A DNA stretch of 64,000 bases from JAAXHB01 sp965214945 (GTDB lineage Bacteria; Actinomycetota; Acidimicrobiia; Acidimicrobiales; Aldehydirespiratoraceae), in assembly GCA_965214945.1 (NCBI GenBank), contig OZ244029.1:2170001-2234000 (forward strand). The letters are read 5' to 3'. Under the pieces are notes generated by a model, which worked only from the letters and a program-made list of their open reading frames with translations, ran no database searches and was not told the origin of the DNA. Made by a program: the position numbers and the translations under genes. Shown piece by piece: positions 42,247 to 50,121 of this stretch (positions within the stretch are counted from its first letter, which is position 1; every line of letters starts with the position of its first letter).

Positions 42247-43320
42247 GTGACCGTCAATGCGCGGATAACACATGAGGGTACGGGGCCCGGCTCTCGAGGC
42301 GCGACGAGCCGGCCGGATTCGACCTCTGCCTCCGCGGAATATCCGACTGCCATAGTCGGCACGGGGCCCGGCCCCCGAAGCACGACAACCCGGCCGGATT
42401 CTGCTCCCGGAATTGCGGTGGCGCCACGCACCCGACCGGGGATGTACGAGGCCTTCACCGCGGCGGTCATCGCCGCCGGCGGCCGGCCGGCCGAGTTGTC
42501 GCAGGCCAGAGCTCTGGTATGGGCCGATCCTGCGGTGGCGCACCTCTACCCGAAGGTGATCGCCGCCGCCCCTTATGTCGAGTGGGTGCAGCTGCCTTAC
42601 GCCGGAGTTGAGCCGTTCGCCGACTACCTGGATCACGACAAGGTCTGGACTTGCGGCAAGGGCGTGTATGCCGAGCCGGTGGCCGAATGGGTGATGGCGG
42701 CGCTGCTGTGCGCGCTCCGTGACTTCCACGTGTTCGCCAGAGCTTCGTCGTGGTGCGATCAGACCGGTCGCAACCTGCTCGGCGCCAACATCACGGTACT
42801 CGGCGCGGGGGGCATCACTCGGTCGCTGATGAGGCTGCTTGCGCCTTGGGGCTGCTCGGTGACGGTTGTGCGGCGTTCAGGCGAACCCTTTGAGGGCGCC
42901 GTCCGAACGGTCGCCCTCGCCGACGCCGCGGCGGCGGTGGCTGATGCCGATGCCGTCGTGGTAGCGCTGGCGCTGACCACTGAGACCCGCCATGCGGTGG
43001 ATGCCGCTCTGCTTGAGGCGATGCCCGAGCGGGCGTGGCTGGTGAACGCCGCTCGGGGCGGGCATGTGGACCATGCCGCTCTGGCAGCGGCGCTGCGGTC
43101 GGGTGGGATCGCGGGCGCCGTGCTCGACGTGACAGATCCCGAGCCGCTGCCCGACGACTCCGAGCTGTGGGGTTTGCCGAACTGCGTCATCACGCCCCAT
43201 GTCGGCAACACGCCGGAGATGGGGTTGCCGCTGATCGCCCGCCGAGTGCGGCACAACGTCGGTCGTTGGCTGAGCGGCCGCCCGCTCGTGGGGCTGGTGG
43301 ACGTCGGTCTCGGCTACTGA
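42247..43320 (+). CDS. D-isomer 2-hydroxyacid dehydrogenase family protein
   Basis: About 357 residues from GTG 42247, which has GGAGG ten bases upstream; ATG 42442 would give a protein without the odd N-terminus. The NAD domain has VLGAGGITRSLMRLL, the catalytic set NAARGGHVDHAAL (Arg), DVTDPEPLPDDSELW (Glu) and ITPHVGNTPEM (His). Residues about 10-65 are a repeated low-complexity segment (TGPG..RP.S) not found in the family. It follows adenosine deaminase by 16 bases. Substrate unknown. Confidence 0.87.
   Translation: MTVNARITHEGTGPGSRGATSRPDSTSASAEYPTAIVGTGPGPRSTTTRPDSAPGIAVAPRTRPGMYEAFTAAVIAAGGRPAELSQARALVWADPAVAHLYPKVIAAAPYVEWVQLPYAGVEPFADYLDHDKVWTCGKGVYAEPVAEWVMAALLCALRDFHVFARASSWCDQTGRNLLGANITVLGAGGITRSLMRLLAPWGCSVTVVRRSGEPFEGAVRTVALADAAAAVADADAVVVALALTTETRHAVDAALLEAMPERAWLVNAARGGHVDHAALAAALRSGGIAGAVLDVTDPEPLPDDSELWGLPNCVITPHVGNTPEMGLPLIARRVRHNVGRWLSGRPLVGLVDVGLGY
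42280..42401 (+). repeat. Imperfect direct repeat (81-bp period) in the dehydrogenase N-terminus
   Basis: About 41 bases beginning ACGGGGCCCGGC at 42280 recur at 42361 with a handful of substitutions. Both copies end in CCGGCCGGATTC and keep the reading frame (27 codons apart). They encode TGPGSRGATSRPDS and TGPGPRSTTTRPDS. Confidence 0.8.
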
Positions 43321-43389
43321 TCGGCCTAAGCATTCGACCCAGCCTCCATCGAGCCGACTTCCTGCATTTCATCGATTTTCGCCGGGCTC

Positions 43390-43501
43390 GGGCTTGCTCT
43401 GCCGGGCCGGCTCAGCCGATCAGACTGCTCAGCTCCGCCGCACGATAATACAGGCCGCGCCGCCGGGCTTGCTCTGCCGGGCCGGCTCAGCCGATCAGAC
43501 T
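43390..43501 (-). repeat. Direct repeat pair (75-bp period) at the 3' end of the aldolase gene
   Basis: A 37-base identical segment at 43390-43426 and 43465-43501, with looser similarity continuing about 17 bases to the right of each. The right copy holds the last codons (AELRSLIG) and stop of the aldolase. The left copy still reads AELSSLIG-stop, with synonymous differences. The remaining intergenic bases 43321-43389 show nothing else. Confidence 0.9.
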
Positions 43502-44335
43502 TCGCAGTTCTGCCAGACGGGGTGCCACGACACTGCTGATAACTGCGTCGCGCCCGGCTCGCGGCACCCGGGACGCGGGGCCCCAAAGGGCGCGGCCGGC
43601 CATGAACCCGGAGCACCCCGACTCGACGGCCACCTCCAGCTGGGCCCTGTAGGGCTCGTATCCCCCGCCGCCCGACAACAGCGTCCACGGCATATGACAG
43701 CGGGCCGTGACCGCGGCGCAGGCCTCCTCCCAGTAGCGGCGGTCGGGCTCGGCTGTCACGTCCACCGGGAATGGCAGCTTTAGCAGATGCGGATCGAGCG
43801 CCGCGAAGTGATCGACGGTCTCCAGAACAATCCGGGGCCGGTCCGCAGGGTCGTCCAGTCCGTAGAACAGCGGCTCGAGAATGAGCGGGATGCCCGCCCG
43901 GCGGCATTCGGCAAGCACTTCTGTGGCCACGCTGCGCTGGGCTGCGGCGTGGGGCCGGTCGGGGCGGTAGGGCACCAGCAGCTTGGCCGCCGCTGCACCC
44001 GACGCCGCAGCCGCGGCAGGCGACCAGCCTTCGAGCACGCGCACCGGAGCTGCTTCCGGGTCGGCCGCGTACCCCTGCGCTTCCAGCGCGGCGGTAAACC
44101 CCACGCCGGCGGGCAGGCTCGAGACCAGTTGCGGGATGGAATACTCCGGGTCGAGCATCACACCGGTTGCGCCGACTGCCAAGCCGCGCACCAGACTGCG
44201 CTTAAACTCGGTGATGGCATTGCCGGACACCGAGGATGGGGTGTCGGGTGCCAACACTGCTCGCAGCGAGTCGCGGTGGTCGGCGGCGAGCACCGCGAAC
44301 CGCCCGGACGCGTTTGACAGGCCAGCCAGACTCAC
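43487..44335 (-). CDS. Class I aldolase, LacD/YihT-like
   Basis: A 282-residue TIM-barrel protein with the family opening RFAVLAADHRDSLRAVL, GVMLDPEYS, LLVPYRPD, LILEPLFYG and the Schiff-base lysine Lys186 in LLKLPFPVD, then LLSGGGGYEPYRAQLE. These match tagatose-bisphosphate / sulfofructose-phosphate aldolases. Next to iolB and in a cluster with iolC and iolD, it most simply takes the role of IolJ, splitting 2-deoxy-5-keto-gluconate-6-phosphate; that assignment is inference. Confidence 0.85.
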   Translation of the reverse strand: MSLAGLSNASGRFAVLAADHRDSLRAVLAPDTPSSVSGNAITEFKRSLVRGLAVGATGVMLDPEYSIPQLVSSLPAGVGFTAALEAQGYAADPEAAPVRVLEGWSPAAAAASGAAAAKLLVPYRPDRPHAAAQRSVATEVLAECRRAGIPLILEPLFYGLDDPADRPRIVLETVDHFAALDPHLLKLPFPVDVTAEPDRRYWEEACAAVTARCHMPWTLLSGGGGYEPYRAQLEVAVESGCSGFMAGRALWGPASRVPRAGRDAVISSVVAPRLAELRSLIG

Positions 44336-44444
44336 AGCCTGACCTCGGGCACGGCCTCAGTCACGGCGGGCATACCCCGTTCACCCACCACCGCTGCCAC
44401 CAATAAGCCCATCGGCTGTGATGGTCACGGCGGGCAGGCCCCGC

Positions 44445-45350
44445 TCACGGCCCGGACGGAGCCGCGGTCACCACAGGCAATCCCCACTGGCCAGCGGTCC
44501 AGTCGGATTCGATCCAGGTGTGCTCCGCCGCGAAGCACGGCGGAGTGCGGCGCTCGTCGCCGATCAGCTCGCCGGCCAGGTAGTTGAGGAAATACATGTT
44601 CGACCCCGGGCACGCGACAGAGGTGTGATAGCCCTTGGGCACCAGCGCCAGGTCGCCGTCGTGCACGACGACGGTCTCGTCAAAACCCTCATCGTCGCGC
44701 CAGTTGCGGTGCATCGCATAGCCCTCGGGACGGTCAAGCCGGAACCAGTAGACCTCCTCCAGATACGGTGAGCCGTCCCGACCATCGTGACAGTGCGGCG
44801 GCCAGCCCGACCACGTGCCCCGCGGAACGTACACCTCATAGAGGATCAGCCGTTCCGCTGGCAGCGGATGTGCCAGCGAATGGACCACCTGCCGGTGCGC
44901 CTGCCCGCCGCCGCGTATCTCGACGCGCATCTCGGCGGGCTCAAACACCCGCGCCGGATAACGGCCCTCGGCGGGAGCGGTGCCCACTGAGGCCTGCAGC
45001 CGCGCGTCTGATTCGATGCGCCACGGCACGCCCGGGGGCGCGTACACGATCCGCGCCATCTGTTCGAACACCGACGACCGGCTCAGCTCCACGACCGTCT
45101 CGCCCGTCTCGTCTATCTCGCCGTGGCCCGCGCACGTGCTGCCGGCCGCGTCGGTGCCGCTGAGGATCACCCTGCCTGTGCCCTGCAGCGGGACGATCGC
45201 CGTCTCGCGGTCATCGGACACTCCCGCCATAGGCGCTTCAGGAGTCGTCTCGACCACCGCGAACTCAAGGAACTCCCAGCCTGCGGCATCGGGTGTCACA
45301 TGCAGAACCCGGCCCGGGCCAGCCTCTGGTCGCAGCGGCCCCGAGCGCAT
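44445..45350 (-). CDS. iolB: 5-deoxy-glucuronate isomerase
   Basis: A protein of about 301 residues from ATG 45350 (GTG 45368 also possible); longer starts would overlap the upstream PIN gene. It is a bicupin of the IolB family: WEFLEFAVVETT, PHCHDGRDGSPYLEEVYWFRLDRPEGYAMHR with metal-binding His and Glu, and ALVPKGYHTSVACPGSNMYFLNYLAG. IolB isomerises 5-deoxy-glucuronate to 2-deoxy-5-keto-gluconate in myo-inositol breakdown. The AT-rich cassette upstream separates it from the rest of the island. Confidence 0.94.
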   Translation of the reverse strand: MRSGPLRPEAGPGRVLHVTPDAAGWEFLEFAVVETTPEAPMAGVSDDRETAIVPLQGTGRVILSGTDAAGSTCAGHGEIDETGETVVELSRSSVFEQMARIVYAPPGVPWRIESDARLQASVGTAPAEGRYPARVFEPAEMRVEIRGGGQAHRQVVHSLAHPLPAERLILYEVYVPRGTWSGWPPHCHDGRDGSPYLEEVYWFRLDRPEGYAMHRNWRDDEGFDETVVVHDGDLALVPKGYHTSVACPGSNMYFLNYLAGELIGDERRTPPCFAAEHTWIESDWTAGQWGLPVVTAAPSGP

Positions 45351-45372
45351 CTTCCTCACCGAGTTCACACTA

Positions 45373-45861
45373 TCAAGTTGAGGACTGCTTAGCCGGACAG
45401 ACGTTATCCCGGATAAGCCGCTTCTTTTTCTTATCAAACTCCTTGTTCACGTTGGTTGAGTATACCTTACCCCTTATAGGCAGATGTTTACTTTTGAAGT
45501 CTTTATGAAGATCCTTGTCATTAGAGTACAACAGACGAGCACCGCTTACTACGGCTAGCCCAAGGATATGGGGATCATTAGACTTGCAAGTTGGGTGATT
45601 TCGGAAGTATTTTGTCTTAGACATAATTTTATCTTCGTCCGCTGATCCCAGGATCCCCCTGCGTTTTGCTGCCTTAGCCCAAGTCATAAAATTTCGGATC
45701 TGTCCCAATTCCTTAGTCAGCTTTCCACCTAGAACCAACGTTATGTCCTCAGCTTGAAGAGCCTCAAAAAAGCCTTTGCCAGCATCAGGCCTCTTGCTAG
45801 CATCAGGCTTAGTAGATCCGAATACCTCACGGGCGACATTTGCATCAACGATCGCGCACAT
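45373..45861 (-). CDS. PIN-domain nuclease paired with an AAA ATPase
   Basis: A 162-residue protein whose ATG lies two bases after the ATPase stop. The PIN pattern is visible: Asp6 in AIVDANVA, Glu51 in LTKELG, Asp96 in SNDPHILGLAVVSGARLLYS and Asp115/Asp117 in SNDKDL, giving the acidic metal site of an RNase. The C-terminus is lysine-rich (FDKKKKRLI). PIN domains cut RNA, commonly tRNA or mRNA, as toxins. The low GC and coupling to an ATPase suggest a two-gene defence module in which the ATPase senses infection and the PIN protein is the effector; this is inference. Confidence 0.82.
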   Translation of the reverse strand: MCAIVDANVAREVFGSTKPDASKRPDAGKGFFEALQAEDITLVLGGKLTKELGQIRNFMTWAKAAKRRGILGSADEDKIMSKTKYFRNHPTCKSNDPHILGLAVVSGARLLYSNDKDLHKDFKSKHLPIRGKVYSTNVNKEFDKKKKRLIRDNVCPAKQSST

Positions 45862-45863
45862 GT

Positions 45864-47252
45864 CTATAAACCCAGAAATCTTGAAGTCTCTTCCATAAAG
45901 AAGTCCTTATAGTGCTGAGGAGTACCCAAAACACTACCATCCTCGCTGATTGTCACAAGATTAGCGTCTTTGTCGATGCCTAGTTGGTGGATTTTAACCC
46001 CTAAGTTCTCGCGCTCAAAGAAGAGTATAGACACATCCTTAGGACCCAGCCTTCCTACTCCATCTCGAACATCCATGCGCACTCTGTCAATCAAATAATC
46101 ACTGTGTGTCTCAATAATCAATTGTCGCTTATAGCTCGCAATCTCACAGAACAGCGTCCCCAAAGCTGCCTGCGCGCTGGGGTGTAGGTGCACCTCTGGT
46201 TGTTGCCACAGGAACATTGACGGAACATCTTCTGATGGAGCATCTTCCTGTAACAAACCGGTGACCACTGGCAAGACTTGGCTGACCCCATATCCCACAT
46301 CGATAAGGTTACGGGGAGGGCCCTTCGCCGGCTTTCCAAACTTTCTTATCTGCACTTGGAAGGGGTCACTGCCTCTCTTACCCAGCTGCCTTATTGAGAT
46401 TTCATCAAACAGTCCTGCAGACTCTCCAAACTTTTCTAGTCCCTCCTTAAGCCTCTGCCAGGATTGCTTATCTCCAGAGTGGGTAGCAGCAAGTAACATC
46501 GGAATATGGTCGCCTTCTGGATCCTCAGCTAAGGATGCCGGATCGTATGTGCGGCGCGGCTTTGATCTTACTGGGGCACTTGCGAAGGTTCGTACCCAGA
46601 ATCGAGTGGAGGCAAGTCTCCTGACTAGATGTCTATCCGCTTGACTGAACTTTGGAGCTCCCGAGACTGGTGTGAAAGCTGAACCTTGCGCTTCAGTATC
46701 ATCTAACAAAGTTGAAATAAGCACAAATAAGGGAAGACCGAACATAAGATTACCATCAATAAGCAAGGTGTTACCTTGTTCGCTTGACAAGAGACACTGC
46801 CAAGTTCCTCGATATGTTCCTACTGTAATTAGTAGGTTATCATTGCGCAGTGTAACCTCAATTGAAGTGTCACCATGCACAACACGTATGCGCACCGGAA
46901 TGGGCGAGGTAGCCCTCTCGCCAAACGTGACTTCAAAGCTCAGTTCTACGGGCTCGAGACCGGTGTCTTCTTGGATGAATTTGTTGGTCAAGAAGCCAGC
47001 TTCAAACTCAGTAGCCCTTCCACCTCTTCCACCCCGGTAGTGAGCGATTTCATCAAAACTACCCAAGTCATAAGGATCTTTCTTGAAATCCAGCGACTCT
47101 AATCCACGCGCAAAGTCCCTTAGTATCTTAATCATAGCCAAGAACGATGTCTTGCCGGTGCTGTTCTCACCTACCAGTAGTGTGAGAGGTGCCAAACGGA
47201 CGGTCTGCTTCTTGTGGAAACACCTGTAGTTCCCAAGCGTTAATGAATCCAT
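45864..47252 (-). CDS. AAA (RecF/OLD/ABC-like) ATPase of a putative defence pair
   Basis: A 462-residue ATPase: Walker A GENSTGKT at residues 28-35, an ABC-type signature region GYGVSQVLPVV at 320-330, Walker B WQQPEVHLHPSAQ at 349-361 and a switch ETHSDYLIDRVR at 381-392. This is the AAA_15/AAA_21/DUF3696-like layout of stand-alone SMC-like ATPases often found in phage defence. It lacks the C-terminal TOPRIM domain of OLD nucleases. It is markedly AT-rich against its surroundings, is first in a two-gene operon with the PIN protein, and sits inside an inositol gene island. Confidence 0.85.
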   Translation of the reverse strand: MDSLTLGNYRCFHKKQTVRLAPLTLLVGENSTGKTSFLAMIKILRDFARGLESLDFKKDPYDLGSFDEIAHYRGGRGGRATEFEAGFLTNKFIQEDTGLEPVELSFEVTFGERATSPIPVRIRVVHGDTSIEVTLRNDNLLITVGTYRGTWQCLLSSEQGNTLLIDGNLMFGLPLFVLISTLLDDTEAQGSAFTPVSGAPKFSQADRHLVRRLASTRFWVRTFASAPVRSKPRRTYDPASLAEDPEGDHIPMLLAATHSGDKQSWQRLKEGLEKFGESAGLFDEISIRQLGKRGSDPFQVQIRKFGKPAKGPPRNLIDVGYGVSQVLPVVTGLLQEDAPSEDVPSMFLWQQPEVHLHPSAQAALGTLFCEIASYKRQLIIETHSDYLIDRVRMDVRDGVGRLGPKDVSILFFERENLGVKIHQLGIDKDANLVTISEDGSVLGTPQHYKDFFMEETSRFLGL

Positions 47253-47339
47253 TACAAGTCTTTCTAAGATTTAGGACCGTGTGGCGCGCGGGGCTGGACA
47301 GGCCAACCAGACTCACGTACCGGCCTTGGCCGGAGCCGC

Positions 47340-47451
47340 GCTCGCCATGAGCATGCCTGCACTCAGTTCGGGGCGACCCGCCCGGCTTGTATCACCACCG
47401 CTTTGAATGGTCTGCTCGCCATGAGCATGCCTGCACTCAGTTCGGGGCGAC
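47340..47451 (-). repeat. Direct repeat pair (74-bp period) at the 3' end of the epimerase gene
   Basis: A 38-base segment is identical at 47340-47377 and 47414-47451. The right copy includes the stop and last codons of the NAD-dependent epimerase-like gene; the left copy lies in the 184-base gap beside the AAA/PIN cassette. The intervening 36 bases are unrelated to the gene. Confidence 0.92.
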
Positions 47452-48393
47452 TGGGGCGAGTGCGCCAGTTTCGCGCTCGGTCTTGAAGCTGTTGAGCAGG
47501 TCGCGTACTCCCGGCGGGCGGTAGCCGAGCAGCTCGGTTGTGCGCCGCACCGTCAGGCTGGTGTCATAGGGGATGCGGAAGCCGGGCTCTTCGTCGGGCT
47601 CGGTCGAGAACAGCAGCCCCTCGTCGAGGTTGAACACATCGCAAGCGAGCCGGGCCAGCTCCATGCGCCCCACCGAGTCGGCACCGCAGCAATGGAAAAC
47701 GCCGACAGCCGACTCGTCAGCGGCGATGCGCCACATCGCCTCGGCGCATTCGCTGGCCAGCGACGGCGAGGCGACCATGTTGATGTCGGGAGACTCCCAC
47801 ACACCAAAGGAGTGCCCGGCGCTCACGGCGTTCACCAGCGACGTGACGAAATACCCGAAGCCGCCGTCTTGCCAACGCGGCGTGCTGGCTCGAGCCCAGT
47901 GGGTGCCGCTGACCGCGGCCACGCGTGCCACGGCGCCGCCCCTAGCGAGCGCCGCCATCTCACTGGCCATCTTGAGCACGCCGTAAAGGTTCACGGGATT
48001 GGGTGGCGTGTCTTCGTCGGCACCGCCCTGGGTACCGTCGAACACCCAGTCGGTGGACACCAGAATGAGCTTCGCGCCGGTCTCGTCCGCGGCGTCGGCC
48101 AACGTCTCGGTGGTGCCGACATAGCAGCGCCACGCCAGCCGCCTGTCGGCGTAGCAGCGCTGAAAGTCGTTGAGGATCATCGAGTGCACGATCACATCTG
48201 GGTCGTGCACTAGCACGCTACGGCGGGTCGCTGCCGTATCGAGCAGATTGAGCTGCTCGGTTGTGGCACCGAGTTTCTTAGAAAGCTTGAACCGGTGGAC
48301 GGGGCAGTGAACCTCGGCTCCGTGGCGCTCCGAGAAGACCTTTACGATGTTGGAGCCGACGAAGCCGGTGCCTCCCGTGACGTAAGCCCGCAT
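47437..48393 (-). CDS. NAD(P)-dependent epimerase/reductase (RmlD-like extended SDR)
   Basis: A protein of about 318 residues from ATG 48393. The Rossmann motif is TGGTGFVGSNIVKVF at the N-terminus, followed by LNLLDTAATRR, VHSMILNDFQRC, LILVSTDWVFDGTQG with the active-site region, and YGVLKMASE (Tyr-x-x-x-Lys). This order matches dTDP-4-dehydrorhamnose-reductase-like proteins, a group that also contains other sugar reductases. It is divergent from the glycerol-kinase-like gene. Confidence 0.88.
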   Translation of the reverse strand: MRAYVTGGTGFVGSNIVKVFSERHGAEVHCPVHRFKLSKKLGATTEQLNLLDTAATRRSVLVHDPDVIVHSMILNDFQRCYADRRLAWRCYVGTTETLADAADETGAKLILVSTDWVFDGTQGGADEDTPPNPVNLYGVLKMASEMAALARGGAVARVAAVSGTHWARASTPRWQDGGFGYFVTSLVNAVSAGHSFGVWESPDINMVASPSLASECAEAMWRIAADESAVGVFHCCGADSVGRMELARLACDVFNLDEGLLFSTEPDEEPGFRIPYDTSLTVRRTTELLGYRPPGVRDLLNSFKTERETGALAPVAPN

Positions 48394-48567
48394 GGTGCTC
48401 GCAGTCTCCCCCTCAGCCGAATGTGGCGACACGCGCCGCGCGGACCGGGCACGGCATCAGCTAAAACGATAATCGCTATCCCGCTTTCGACGAAACCCGC
48501 TTGGACGGTAACCGGCTGCGCTGGCCAACCTATGGGGTGACTCCGTCTCGTGAGGAGGCAAACAGGC

Positions 48568-50052
48568 GTGATCCTGGCAATCGACGCGGGCACCACCAGC
48601 GTGCGGACAATCGCGTTCGACAAGCATGGGCGCCCCGTCTCGGCTGCGCAGCGGGAGTTTCCGCAGCACTTTCCGGCGCCGGGTCTCGTTGAACACGACG
48701 CGGGCGAGATCTGGGCGGCGGTTCAGTCCACACTCACCGAAGTGTCAGCCGCAATCGGCAGGACCCCTATGGCGATCGGGTTGGCCAACCAGCGCGAAAC
48801 CGCTGTGGCCTGGAGCCGAAGCCGCTCCGAGCCGGTGTGTCCGGCGATCGTATGGCAAGATCGCCGCACCGCGCGGCGCTGTGCCCATCTCGAAGCCGAG
48901 GGCGCCGCTGATCTGATCCGGAGGCGCACCGGCCTCGTGGTCGACCCGTATTTCTCGGGCACAAAATTCGAATGGATGCTCCGCAACGGCGATTTCAGCG
49001 TCGGCGGCGATATAGCCCTCGGCACTGTCGACAGCTGGATCATCTGGAAGCTGACCGGCGGCAGAGTTCACGCGACTGACGTGACCAACGCCAGCCGCAC
49101 GATGCTGTTCGACATCGGAGCGCTTCGCTGGAGCCGCGAGCTGTGCGACGTGTTCGGCGTGCCGGTCGAGCTGCTTCCCGAAGTCCGCCCGTCGAGCGGC
49201 AGGTTTGGCGTCACCGTGGCCGGTGCCGGCTGCCCGACCGGGGTCCCCATCACAGGTGTGGCCGGTGATCAGCATGCCGCCCTGTTCGGGCAGGCCGCCT
49301 TCGCGCCTGGTGACGCCAAGAACACCTACGGCACCGGCGCCTTCATCTTGATGAACGTCGGCGCGGATCTGCCAAAACCCGCGGAAGGCCTGCTCACCAC
49401 CATCGCCTGGCAGCTCGAACGCGACAGTGGCGCGGGACCGGAACTGGCCTATGCCCTCGAAGGTTCGGTGTTCGCCGCGGGCGCGACCGTTCAATGGCTG
49501 AGAGACGGCCTTCGGATAATCGACCGGGCGTCGGAGATCGAGGCGCTTGCGGCGCGATGCTCATCGACCGGCGGCGTCTATTTCGTGCCTGCTTTCGTCG
49601 GTCTAGGCAGCCCTCACTGGGATCCCCGCGCCCGCGGGACGATCGTCGGGCTGACTCGAGGAACCGGCCGACCGGAGATTGCGCGCGCTGCCATCGAGGC
49701 TATGGCCTACCAGACCCGCGATGTCGTTGAAGCGATGACCGCTGCCACGGGCACCCGCCTTCGCCGTTTGCGCGTGGACGGCGGCGCTGCTGCGATGGAC
49801 TCGATGCTCCAGCTTCAGGCCAACCAGCTCGACACTATGGTAGAGCGGCCCAAGCTGCAGGAGGCCACCGCATCCGGAGCCGCGCACCTGGCCGGGCTGG
49901 GGGTAGGCCTGTGGCCCTCGGCGCGGGCCGTCGAGGAGCATTGGGAACTCGAATATCGGGCCTTGCCGAGCCCTGCCCGCGACCAGGCCGATGCCTCCTA
50001 TGCGAACTGGAGGCGCGCGGTTGAGCGGGCCAAACGGTGGGCTGTCGCGTAG
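48568..50052 (+). CDS. glpK: FGGY-family kinase, glycerol kinase-like
   Basis: A 494-residue protein. GTG 48568 is chosen because GAGGAGG lies nine bases upstream. The motifs are those of glycerol kinase: AIDAGTTSVRTIAFD, IGLANQRETAVAW, IVWQDRRTA, TGLVVDPYFSGTKFEWML, VDSWIIWKLTGG, ITGVAGDQHAALFGQ, KNTYGTGAFILMN and LRVDGGAAAMDSMLQLQAN. It phosphorylates glycerol or a related polyol using ATP. Placement inside an inositol-type island leaves room for another polyol substrate. Confidence 0.88.
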   Translation: MILAIDAGTTSVRTIAFDKHGRPVSAAQREFPQHFPAPGLVEHDAGEIWAAVQSTLTEVSAAIGRTPMAIGLANQRETAVAWSRSRSEPVCPAIVWQDRRTARRCAHLEAEGAADLIRRRTGLVVDPYFSGTKFEWMLRNGDFSVGGDIALGTVDSWIIWKLTGGRVHATDVTNASRTMLFDIGALRWSRELCDVFGVPVELLPEVRPSSGRFGVTVAGAGCPTGVPITGVAGDQHAALFGQAAFAPGDAKNTYGTGAFILMNVGADLPKPAEGLLTTIAWQLERDSGAGPELAYALEGSVFAAGATVQWLRDGLRIIDRASEIEALAARCSSTGGVYFVPAFVGLGSPHWDPRARGTIVGLTRGTGRPEIARAAIEAMAYQTRDVVEAMTAATGTRLRRLRVDGGAAAMDSMLQLQANQLDTMVERPKLQEATASGAAHLAGLGVGLWPSARAVEEHWELEYRALPSPARDQADASYANWRRAVERAKRWAVA

Positions 50053-50062
50053 CCGCCCGCGA

Positions 50063-50113
50063 ACAGCGCCCGGCCGGTTCTTTCAGTGACAGCGCCCGGC
50101 CGGTTCTTTCAGT
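50063..50113. repeat. 26-bp period tandem repeat between convergent genes
   Basis: The 25-base sequence beginning ACAGCGCCCGGCCGG at 50063-50087 is repeated exactly at 50089-50113, filling most of the gap between the kinase and the MocA-like gene. Each copy ends in GGTTCTTTCAGT. No gene is present. Confidence 0.93.
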
Positions 50114-50121
50114 CGATCCCG

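Noticed and set aside
43487..44335. Sulfoquinovose (SF-phosphate aldolase, YihT) pathway
   Set aside because: No sulfosugar isomerase, kinase or sulfolactaldehyde enzymes nearby; iolB is adjacent, so an inositol role fits better.
45864..47252. OLD-family nuclease or PARIS AriA-AriB system
   Set aside because: No C-terminal TOPRIM domain in the ATPase and the partner is PIN-like, not a TOPRIM/DUF4435 protein.
35900..47451. Repeat-spacer-repeat layout (about 38-bp repeats, about 36-bp spacers) resembling tiny CRISPR arrays
   Set aside because: Only two copies per locus, the repeats differ between loci and lie on coding sequence, and no cas genes are present.
48568..50052. Xylulose or ribulose kinase
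   Set aside because: The motifs around ANQRET, TGLVVDPYFSGTK and VAGDQHAALFGQ follow glycerol kinase more closely than sugar kinases.
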